Shown here: piece after piece, positions 55,633 to 64,000 of the stretch
How the letters are laid out: every line of letters starts with the position of its first letter
Numbering within the stretch: the first letter of the stretch is position 1
Made by a program: the position numbers and the translations under genes
The notes under the pieces: generated by a model
What the model was told of the DNA's origin: nothing
What the model saw: only the letters and a program-made list of their open reading frames with translations
Database searches by the model: none
NCBI RefSeq assembly: GCF_003113895.1
Contig: NZ_BDUD01000001.1
Span: forward strand, 4,249,513 to 4,313,512
DNA length: 64,000 nucleotides
Reading direction: 5' to 3'
Source: Nostoc commune NIES-4072
GTDB lineage: Bacteria > Cyanobacteriota > Cyanobacteriia > Cyanobacteriales > Nostocaceae

Positions 55633-56529
55633 ATGACTTCATTCCTCAAAACCAAAACATTCACACACACAATCAAGAATTTTCCTGCTATAGGAATAGT
55701 GATTTTTTCATCTTTAACTGCATCATTTTTATTACCTGAATTGAGCAATCTTATTTTCCAAAAAAATGATTATGCTGCACAAGCACAGCAGAGAAATATA
55801 ACTCAATATACAGTTGCACCTGGTGATTTTTTATCAAATATTGCTGAGAGATTTTATGGTGATGGTAGTGAAGCTTCGTGGAGAAAAATTTATGAAGCTA
55901 ATAGGTCTGTAATTGGGCCTGATCCTACTCAACTCCAGGCTGGAATGGTACTTGTTATACCTGAAGCTAATCAGTCTCAGCCCAATAGTGTTGCTAGCAG
56001 GGGTAGTTTCCAGGATATGCTACTAGCCCTAGGACGAAGAGAAACAGGGCAAGAAAATCCACCTTATAATATTGAGAACCAGTTGGGTTTTATTGGCAAG
56101 TATCAATTTGGTGAAGCTCTATTAATTGATCTTGGATACTATCGAGCTAATTTTTATTATGGCAATGGTGCTAGTAGAAATGAGTGGCAGGGTACGTGGA
56201 CAGGAAAAAATGGTGTTAATAGCAAGCAAGATTTTTTAAATAATCAGAATAATGTGCAAGAAACGGCTATTCAAGAAGCTTTCGCATTGAACTTAAGTCG
56301 AATCAACAGTCAACTTGGACAGAATGGACTCTCCGTAAGACAATTTATCGGACAACAACGAGGAGGAGTAGTCATCACAATATCTGGAATTCTAGCAGCT
56401 GCTCATCTGCGTGGGGAAGGAGGCGTTGTCCAACTGCTGCTGAATAACCAGGTTTCTCAAGATGAAAATGGCACTTCTATTCTCACTTATTTAAGAGAAT
56501 TTGGCGGATTCCAAACTCCGTTCGATTAA
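55633..56529 (+). CDS. LysM protein with a lysozyme-like C-terminal domain
   Basis: This 298-residue exported protein has a signal or anchor helix (about 18-36, IGIVIFSSLTASFLLPELSN). A LysM peptidoglycan-binding domain follows (about 55-110, QYTVAPGDFLSNIAERFYGD to GMVLVIPE). The C-terminal domain (about 125-295) has RRETGQENPPYNIENQLGFI, GKYQFGEALLIDLGY and AAHLRGEGGVVQLL, which resembles a lysozyme or transglycosylase-like fold; Glu in RRETG would be the acid. The enzymatic role is inferred. It probably acts on the cell wall. No neighbour is functionally linked. Confidence 0.8.
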   Translation: MTSFLKTKTFTHTIKNFPAIGIVIFSSLTASFLLPELSNLIFQKNDYAAQAQQRNITQYTVAPGDFLSNIAERFYGDGSEASWRKIYEANRSVIGPDPTQLQAGMVLVIPEANQSQPNSVASRGSFQDMLLALGRRETGQENPPYNIENQLGFIGKYQFGEALLIDLGYYRANFYYGNGASRNEWQGTWTGKNGVNSKQDFLNNQNNVQETAIQEAFALNLSRINSQLGQNGLSVRQFIGQQRGGVVITISGILAAAHLRGEGGVVQLLLNNQVSQDENGTSILTYLREFGGFQTPFD

Positions 56530-56569
56530 GCAAAACAGAGGTCTTACCAAATACATTCTGTGACAATCC

Positions 56570-56676
56570 CTAGTAGTCTGTCAGTTTTGAATTTAGTGGT
56601 AAGGATTTTAGCCCTTGTTTTCTACGCACTAAAGTGCTTACTACAAACCCTCAAAACTAGCTTGACAGACTACTAG
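56570..56676. mobile_element. 107-bp TA-flanked MITE-like element
   Basis: CTAGTAGTCTGTCA at the left and TGACAGACTACTAG at the right form 14-bp perfect inverted ends. Read as TA plus GTAGTCTGTCA ends, the TA would be the target duplication of an IS630/Tc1-type element. The inside holds GCACTAAAGTGC, a small palindrome, and has no coding capacity. Only one copy is in the window. Confidence 0.7.
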
Positions 56677-57043
56677 TTTATGACAAGTTTATCGCCGGAT
56701 GCGTTGCAAGGCGCATGTCCAGTTCAGTTCTCAAAATTTTTGACTTTTGACTACAGCTTACCACTTCCTACCTTGTTTCTTAAAAGTTACCTTGCTATTT
56801 ATGTCATCAGGTATATATGCGCCAGCCGCAGTAGCGATTAACTTAAACATTAGGAAAATACGAACTGGCTGGGTTTCAGCTAAAGGGAATCAATAAAAGC
56901 CCTTTGGCTTACTTTTTGATGGCATTTATATACAGTCTCACTGCCTGCGTTTTTCAGCCTTGGGAGTTTTTAACAAGCTCACTAAGCTGTTATGCTACCA
57001 GCAAAATCTCTAGTGGAAATCAACCTGTATTAGGAAGTGGGCG

Positions 57044-58573
57044 ATGCACATTGGATTTCTCAACCCTCAAGGCAATTTTGATTCAGCCAATAGTCACATA
57101 ACGAAACACCCAGATTTTGGGGGTCAGCTGATCTACGTTAAGCAAGTTGCCCTAGCCATAGCTCAAATGGGTCATAAAGTTGATATTCTCACCCGTCAAA
57201 TTATTGACCCAGAATGGCCAGAGTTTGCTGAAACATTTGAGACATATCCAGGGGTCGATAACGTCCGCATTATCCGCTTACCTGCTGGGCCAAAAGAATT
57301 TCTCCCTAAAGAGTTGTTATGGCCTCATCTGGTTGCTGATTGGGTACCCAACATCTTGAAATTTTATCAAGAGCAAGGTGGCTTACCCGATGCTATGACT
57401 GCTCACTACGGCGATGGAGGACTTTGTGGCGTTCTAATTGAAGAGGAGACAGGCATACCTTTTACCTTTACTGCTCATTCTCTCGGCGCTCAAAAGATGG
57501 ATAAACTAGAAGTCACCTCAGAAAATCTCACGGAAATAGATGAGCAATTTAATTTCAGATATCGCATTTTAGCCGAACGCCTGAGCATGAATCGCTCCGC
57601 TATTAATATCACTAGTACACGACAAGAACGCTTTGAACAGTATTCTCATCGAGTCTATAGTGGTGCAGTGGATGTAAACAATGACAATCGCTTTGCAATA
57701 ATTCTACCGGGAGCGGATTTCTCGATTTTCGGTGCAAAGGCACGTTCCGAAAATGAGGAAGCTACCTACCAACACATTCAGGAGCGATTGGCACGGGACA
57801 TTGCAGAAACCCGTCGAGATTTGCCCGTTATTGTAGCATCCAGTCGATTAGAGCTTAAAAAAAACATATTGGGGCTAGTGCAAGCCTTCGCAATGAGTCC
57901 AACACTTCAGGAACGAGCTAACTTGGTGCTAATTACAGGGGGACTGGACGATCCTTTGCGAGAGGAAGCTAGTGACGGCATAGCTGAAGAGGTATTAGCT
58001 CCCATTCGGGAAGTGGTCAAAGAAAAAGACTTGTGGGGCAAGGTGAGTGCCTTTGGCTTGTCAGATCAGTCTCAAGAGTCACTGGCAGCAACCTATCGGT
58101 TTTTGGTTAAACGCCGCTCAGTATTTGCGCTGACCGCACTTTATGAACCTTTTGGGCTTGCTCCCTTAGAAGCGGCAGTTGCAGGTTTACCAGTGGTAGC
58201 AACTAAGAATGGTGGCCCCAGCGAGAGCTTCCGACAGGGAGATAAGGAATATGGCGTACTCGTTGACCCAGAAGATACTGCTGATATTGCACGCGGCTTA
58301 GAGCGGTTGCTATGTAATGCTCAGGAGTGGGAGTATTTTGCCCAAGCTGGTCAGCAACGGGTGCTAAAGAAGTACACTTGGGAATCTACTGCTGAAAACT
58401 ATCTGACTTTGCTTGAGCAGATTCTGTCTTCACCGGAAACCCGCCCTCGTGCTGAACTCCTTCCCATTCATGCCTACTTCCGTAATCCAGAATCGCAGAC
58501 CGATGTTTTTTTGGAAGAATTGGGCGACCTTTACTTTGGAAGTAATCAAAAGGTATTAATAAATGCGGGTTAA
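57044..58573 (+). CDS. sps: Sucrose-phosphate synthase (GT4), Halothermothrix-like
   Basis: This 509-residue GT4 glycosyltransferase begins MHIGFLNPQGNFDSANSHIT KHPDFGGQLIYVKQVALAIA-like, which closely matches the Halothermothrix sucrose-phosphate synthase as I recall it. THYGDGG-type TAHYGDGGLCGVL and PFTFTAHSLGAQKMDKLEVT follow. The C-terminal Rossmann domain has VIVASSRLELKKNILGLVQA and YEPFGLAPLEAAVAGLPVVA (Glu nucleotide-ribose binders). No phosphatase or glucosylglycerate domain is fused. It makes sucrose-6-phosphate, and a separate phosphatase would be needed. A 63-bp tandem array follows the stop. Confidence 0.88.
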   Translation: MHIGFLNPQGNFDSANSHITKHPDFGGQLIYVKQVALAIAQMGHKVDILTRQIIDPEWPEFAETFETYPGVDNVRIIRLPAGPKEFLPKELLWPHLVADWVPNILKFYQEQGGLPDAMTAHYGDGGLCGVLIEEETGIPFTFTAHSLGAQKMDKLEVTSENLTEIDEQFNFRYRILAERLSMNRSAINITSTRQERFEQYSHRVYSGAVDVNNDNRFAIILPGADFSIFGAKARSENEEATYQHIQERLARDIAETRRDLPVIVASSRLELKKNILGLVQAFAMSPTLQERANLVLITGGLDDPLREEASDGIAEEVLAPIREVVKEKDLWGKVSAFGLSDQSQESLAATYRFLVKRRSVFALTALYEPFGLAPLEAAVAGLPVVATKNGGPSESFRQGDKEYGVLVDPEDTADIARGLERLLCNAQEWEYFAQAGQQRVLKKYTWESTAENYLTLLEQILSSPETRPRAELLPIHAYFRNPESQTDVFLEELGDLYFGSNQKVLINAG

Positions 58574-58614
58574 ATGAGAGTGCAAAACTAAGGTCAAAGC
58601 AGAAGTTGCTACAA

Positions 58615-58945
58615 AAAAAGTGGAAGTTCTTGCAGGGAAAGCGGATATTGCTACAGACTGCGCGAAACACCGAAACGTTAAAGCAGATGTTCTTGCAGGG
58701 AAAGCGGATATTGCTACAGACTGCGCGAAACACCGAAACGTTAAAGCGGAAGTTCTTGCAGGAAAAGCGGATGTTGCTACAGACTGCGCGAAACACCGAA
58801 ACGTTAAAGCGGAAGTTCTTGCAGGGAAAGCGGATGTTGCTACAGACTGCGCGAAACACCGAAACGTTAAAGCGGAAGTTCTTGCAGGGAAAGCGGATGT
58901 TGCTACAGACTGCGCGAAACACCGAAACGTTAACCCTGGAGCAAT
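58615..58945. repeat. Tandem repeat array C, 63-bp unit
   Basis: Five nearly identical units of GTTCTTGCAGGGAAAGCGGA, TATTGCTACAGACTGCGCGA, AACACCGAAACGTTAAAGC and four more bases, 63 bp each. Two classes differ at one site (GATATT or GATGTT). All frames are open through it on both strands, and no ribosome site is seen, so it is not counted as coding. Confidence 0.93.
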
Positions 58946-59037
58946 TTTTTTTGATGGATGCTAAACAAATGGGGGTTTAAGTCCCCTACCTTTACAGGCA
59001 GCACGTTTTGTATCGGGGTAAAATCCCCGTTACAAAA

Positions 59038-59134
59038 CGTAATTGCGTTAGCGACGTAGGAGCGTCATTGCAAATTGCGAATTGCGTTAGCGCAGCGTTA
59101 GCGAGGAACGAGCGTCATTGCGAATTGCAAATTG
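59038..59134. repeat. Dispersed GCGTTAGCG / GCGTCATTGC repeat
   Basis: Two overlapping copies of GTAATTGCGTTAGCGACGTA and GAGCGTCATTGCAAATTGCG units, reverse-related to 2051-2104. No gene. Confidence 0.7.
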
Positions 59135-59333
59135 GTTATAAGCAGCCAGCGCAAAATGTGCTGACTGCTTCAGAAAACTGTTGGTTTTGTTCCATCAATG
59201 CCATGTGTCCACCTGGTTTTAGGGTGACTCGTTCAGAATAAGGCAATTCTGCTTTCATGCGATCGCTCGCCAAGTAGCCCAACAGACAGCAGTTGAACCA
59301 GCCATACAAGTAGAAAATTATGAGGCATGAATA

Positions 59334-59660
59334 TCATGAGCTTTGTAATGCTAACGCAAACATTGGATCATGACGTAATTCTTCATGGTCATTCAAATCT
59401 TCATATCCCATGACTAACCCGTATATCCGTTGTGCAATTAAGTCTTCTATTGGATGCAACATTCGGTTGATTTGACGGTAATCTTGGAAACATAGAGCTA
59501 ATCGTGATGTTATCTGCAATTTTCGGTCTAGTTCCGCAATTAAGCCTAACCCAGCATCGGATGTTACCTGTCCCCCAGTGAAATTTACTACGATTGGGAG
59601 TGATTTTGGCTGTTCAAATTTGAACTGTTTTGGTATCGATCGCGTTGCTGGTTGAATCAT
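59334..59660 (-). pseudogene. Truncated IS1380-family transposase
   Basis: These 108 residues match the N-terminal part of IS1380-type DDE transposases (VVNFTGGQVTSDAGLGLIAE, RIYGLVMGYEDLNDHEELRH). The rest (about 330 residues including the DDE residues) is missing beyond 59334. It is a relic of an insertion and is inactive. Confidence 0.85.
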
Positions 59661-59728
59661 CCTTTAGAACTACTGAAATATTTACCATATATACATCTTA
59701 GCAGTTTTTATCCCCATTTTTTTACGAG

Positions 59729-59929
59729 TTGGTGAGAAATCCGGGCTTGCATGTCGAGTTACCTTTGCGTAGCGTATTTGAAGCACCGACAATTGCACAA
59801 ATATCTAAGATAGTGGAAAGCTTTAAAGAAAGCGATCGTCAAAATCAAGCGCCAGTTTTAATACCATTATCACGTGAAAGTCGGCGGATCAAGTTATCTT
59901 CCTTAAACGAAGAGACCAAGAGGCGTTAG
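59729..59929 (+). pseudogene. NRPS carrier-domain relic
   Basis: This 66-residue frame reads HVELPLRSVFEAPTIAQISK then PVLIPLSRESRRIKLSSL, the end of a peptidyl carrier domain plus the standard linker to the following module. The phosphopantetheine Ser motif is missing. It suggests that the 53.7-kb relic and this piece came from the same synthetase. Confidence 0.82.
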
Positions 59930-60070
59930 GGACTAGTAGAGAAAGATAAGATACCAAAAGCCTATCTCACTAATAATATTAGAATGTCGGGAAATATAAA
60001 GATGAGTGAGACAATTGTAGTCTGCAATTGGGGTTTTCTTAAGTAGCCATCAAGTAGAACGCTAACTGTG

Positions 60071-60241
60071 ATGGCTGCAATAGTCTTGAGCCTAGCGTAT
60101 CGACAAATACGGCATTTAACAAATGTCCTGTGCTGTCTGAAAGTGGAAGGATTGTTGTGTGTTGAGGCAATGTCTGTAAGCCGACAAGCGTTATCTCAAG
60201 TCTTGAGAGCTTGCCAACACAACTATTTATCAAGTATTTGA
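60071..60241 (+). pseudogene. Transposase relic (IS4-like)
   Basis: A 56-residue plus-strand reading (AAIVLSLAYRQIRHLTNVLC, then SVSRQALSQVLRACQ) resembles the N-terminal region of IS4-type transposases of cyanobacteria. It is too short to be active. The family is tentative. Confidence 0.5.
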
Positions 60242-60768
60242 GCAAGTATATAGACAGTAAACCACAAACTTTTGAAAACCAACGTAATAATAAGGGTTTC
60301 AGCCATCGTTAATCAGGAGTATTGACCATTGGTTTTAGAAGGATCTTAGAGCGATCGCTTAAAGATAACTAGAGTGATCGTCTGAAATGCTCAACAAAAC
60401 GTTGTTTTGTGATATCCCTGGCTTTGGCTGAAATGTTTGCTTGGGTTTTGCTTCTAAAAAACTTTTTGGTTTACTGATAGAGTGTCTAGCAGCAAAGAAA
60501 AACACTAGGACTTACGCGATATGGGCATCTACGGATTTAAGCGGTTCGATATCCTAACTGAAGCCAGGAAAAGTATGTTTTAACTACACAAGAAGCCAAA
60601 ATCCATTATCAAGTAGTGCTGATGCAACAAAGCTATTACGGATTGAAAATTCACACTTCCCCCTTGTATGTTCATCACAGTGTATCAACCATTGTTGCCT
60701 AGAACCGGGCAGTGTGGGGAGTTTCAAGGGGACTGTGAAGTAGTTCCAAAAATATTTTGGAAAAATAG
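60242..60768. other. Repeat and relic zone upstream of rRNA operon
   Basis: No gene seen. A TAGGACTTACGC segment (60506-60517) matches one terminal repeat of the 93-bp MITE, a solo end. HIP1 site near 60354. An old duplication or deletion zone next to the rRNA operon. Confidence 0.5.
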
Positions 60769-60797
60769 TTGACACAAAGAGTTGGGTTCGCTATATT
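60769..60797 (+). promoter_or_regulatory. rRNA operon promoter (sigma-70 type)
   Basis: TTGACA (60769-60774) and TATATT (60792-60797) with a 17-bp spacer, close to the housekeeping consensus. It lies about 175 bp before the 16S 5' end, as expected for a leader. The start of transcription should be near 60804. Confidence 0.85.
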
Positions 60798-60972
60798 GAA
60801 TAAGTGCCTGAAGCGGAGCGCAAAAGAGCGACGTTATTCAGGGAACCGAACCTTGAAAATATTATAGTTTGAAAGCGAAAAGACAGCAAGTAGTTTGCCT
60901 CAAGAAAATGATAACTAAGCTGAAGTTAAAAAAGAGCAGCTAAATGTATTGAGTTCAAAAGCTTTCCATTTC

Positions 60973-62461
<1,489 letters not shown>

Positions 62462-62468
62462 TTAGGGA

Positions 62469-62537
62469 GACCTACACCCCTTACATATCGAAAAACACAC
62501 TAGTTTTATAGATAGTAAGTTGGTCTATACCTAGGTC
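62469..62537 (+). other. ITS D1-D1' helix
   Basis: GACCTA (62469-62474) and TAGGTC (62532-62537) form the base of the first conserved helix of the cyanobacterial 16S-23S spacer, used in strain typing. The loop is AT-rich. Confidence 0.7.
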
Positions 62538-62591
62538 GGTCGCAGATATTTGCAAGATGAACGCTTTCAAACTATGATGAAGGTTCTTTAT

Positions 62592-62665
<74 letters not shown>

Positions 62666-62671
62666 CCTAAA

Positions 62672-62705
62672 GGAGTGCTGAGTACCGAGTGCTGAGTGCT
62701 GAGTA
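62672..62705. repeat. Heptamer-like repeat in ITS (1)
   Basis: AGTGCTGAGTACCGAGTGCT and GAGTGCTGAGT units, the same family as 63039-63066 and the reverse of 48637-48666. STRR units lie inside a ribosomal spacer. Confidence 0.8.
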
Positions 62706-62822
62706 AAAAACTTAGTATTGAGAAGTAGGAATTCAGAACTACCATAGTGGGAGTAAATTAGAGAAAGCGCGTGATGAGAACAAAAAACTCAGCACTCAGC
62801 CCTCATAACTCAACACTGTATT

Positions 62823-62895
62823 GGGGGTTTAGCTCAGTTGGTAGAGCGCCTGCTTTGCAAGCAGGATGTCAGCGGTTCGAGTCCGCTAACCTCCA
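62823..62895 (+). tRNA. trnA: tRNA-Ala (TGC)
   Basis: 73-nt cloverleaf: acceptor GGGGGTT/AACCTCC with one G-T pair, anticodon loop TTTGCAA (TGC), T-arm GGTTCGAGTCC and discriminator A at 62895. Second spacer tRNA. Confidence 0.97.
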
Positions 62896-63035
62896 CCTGT
62901 GGCGGTTGCCATTGATAAAATAGAGTGAGAAATCAGCAACATGACTTAACTGGAGTCAGACTGCTGAGTTGTATCTCAGCCAGAACCTTGAAAACTGCAT
63001 AGTAACGCGAAAATAGCAGGCAGACACAGACATTG

Positions 63036-63068
63036 AGAGTGCTGAGTACTGAGTGCTGAGTACTGAGT
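63036..63068. repeat. Heptamer-like repeat in ITS (2)
   Basis: AGTGCTGAGTACTGAGTGCT and GAGTACTGAGT units before the 23S gene. Confidence 0.8.
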
Positions 63069-63146
63069 AAAATCAGTAGGAAGTGACGAGGTAAGCAGAA
63101 CTAACTATTTGTGAATGCAAGTCATTAAAAGACCAAATATTTGAGT

Positions 63147-64000
63147 GGTCAAGCTAATAAGGGCTAACGGTGGATACCTAGGCACACAGAGGCGACGAAG
63201 GACGTGGTTACCGACGATATGCTCCGGGGAGTTGGAAGCAAACATTGAGCCGGAGATTTCCGAATGGGGCAACCCTATATACTACCTGCTGAATATATAG
63301 GCAGGAAAGAGCCAACCCAGCGAATTGAAACATCTTAGTAGCTGGAGGAAGAGAAATCAATAAAGAGATTCCCTCAGTAGTGGTGAGCGAAAGGGGAAGA
63401 GCCTAAACCAAAAGATTTATCTTTTGGGGTAGTGGGAGAGCGATATCGAATCTGGAGGCTAGACGAAGCAGCTAAATACTGCACCAAAGAAGGTGAAAGT
63501 CCTGTAGTCGAAAGTCAAAGGATAGTAGCTCAATCCCGAGTAGCATGGGGCACGAGGAATCCCATGTGAATCAGCGAGGACCACCTCGTAAGGCTAAATA
63601 CTACTGTGTGACCGATAGTGAACCAGTACCGCGAGGGAAAGGTGAAAAGAACCCCGGAAGGGGAGTGAAATAGAACATGAAACCGTTAGCTTACAAGCAG
63701 TGGGAGGACTATTTAAAAGTCTGACCGCGTGCCTGTTGAAGAATGAGCCGGCGACTTATAGGCACTGGTAGGTTAAAGCGAGAATGCTGGAGCCAAAGGG
63801 AAACCGAGTCTGAAAAGGGCGATAATCAGTGTTTATAGACCCGAACCCTGGTGATCTAACCATGGCCAGGATGAAGCTTGGGTAACACCAAGTGGAGGTC
63901 CGCACCGACTGATGTTGAAAAATCAGCGGATGAGCTGTGGTTAGGGGTGAAATGCCAATCGAACCAGGAGCTAGCTGGTTCTCCCCGAAATGTGTTTAGG
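63147..64000 (+). rRNA. rrl: 23S ribosomal RNA (5' part, cut by window end)
   Basis: The first about 850 nt. Landmarks: AACGGTGGATACCTAGGCAC, AGAGGCGACGAAGGACGTGG and GTGGTGAGCGAAAGGGGAAG. The window ends within domain II. The 5' end is placed at GGTCAAGCTAATAAGGGC. Confidence 0.97.

Noticed and set aside
58386..58980. Several overlapping repeat-protein frames on both strands
   Set aside because: The 63-bp unit is a multiple of three, so all frames stay open. There is no start signal and each frame gives an equally repetitive product.
60584..60775. 63-residue minus-strand frame before the rRNA operon
   Set aside because: It overlaps the rRNA promoter, has no family features and AT-rich low coding character.

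Overview
The window comes from a filamentous, heterocyst-forming type cyanobacterium (Nostoc/Anabaena group, by inference). The evidence is the aerobic Mg-protoporphyrin cyclase AcsF, a helical carotenoid protein gene, sucrose-phosphate synthase, a glycolytic gap-pyk-tal cluster, many HIP1 octamers (GCGATCGC), dense heptanucleotide repeats (STRR type) between genes, and a cyanobacterial 16S-tRNA-Ile-tRNA-Ala-23S rRNA operon at the right edge.

Layout. 0-5 kb: RluE-type pseudouridine synthase, a VOC protein, FdhD, a class-C type serine hydrolase, a Uma2 nuclease. 5.2-7.7 kb: a helical carotenoid protein (HCP) gene split by a complete IS605-type element with divergent tnpA and tnpB. 7.9-10.1 kb: a FdhF/YdeP-type molybdopterin oxidoreductase, plausibly the client of FdhD. 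10.2-11.1 kb: repeats. 11-20 kb: beta-carbonic anhydrase, aroA, a PEP-CTERM-like protein, phoD, acsF, TM2 and DUF2996 proteins. 21.6-34 kb: a secreted-type repeat protein of unknown role, a NYN-domain protein, a VanY-type carboxypeptidase, mnmG, a one-TM protein with a GspC/PilP-like tail, a large GHL10 hydrolase fused to a pepsin-like protease, a VapBC-type pair and an adenosine-deaminase-like protein. 35-42 kb: a rhodanese pseudogene hit by two insertions, mutL carrying in-frame palindromes, a response regulator overlapping a 1015-residue hybrid kinase, a NIL-ferredoxin. 42-53 kb: a DUF3616 relic, CHAD and DUF2891 proteins, gap-pyk-tal, an Arg-rich secreted repeat protein, a rhodanese and glgX. 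53.6-60.9 kb: a decayed zone with NRPS relics, transposase relics and repeats, but an intact LysM protein and sucrose-phosphate synthase. 60.8-64 kb: rRNA operon with a near-consensus promoter.

Function. Central carbon metabolism is prominent (gap, pyk, tal, glgX, sucrose-phosphate synthase, carbonic anhydrase), with pigment and photoprotection genes (acsF, HCP) and housekeeping RNA/DNA genes (mnmG, rluE, mutL). The most informative signals are genome-dynamic. Three identical 93-bp MITE copies each have a perfect 5-bp target duplication. The IS605 junctions in HCP can be read to the base. The rhodanese open frame is restored by removing its insertions in silico. An NRPS has collapsed so that a condensation domain is joined to a thioesterase tail. 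Palindromic repeats inside mutL preserve the frame. No CRISPR array, prophage or obvious defence island was seen. I did not find a convincing wholly new multi-gene system. The strongest candidate novelty is the GHL10-pepsin fusion protein.
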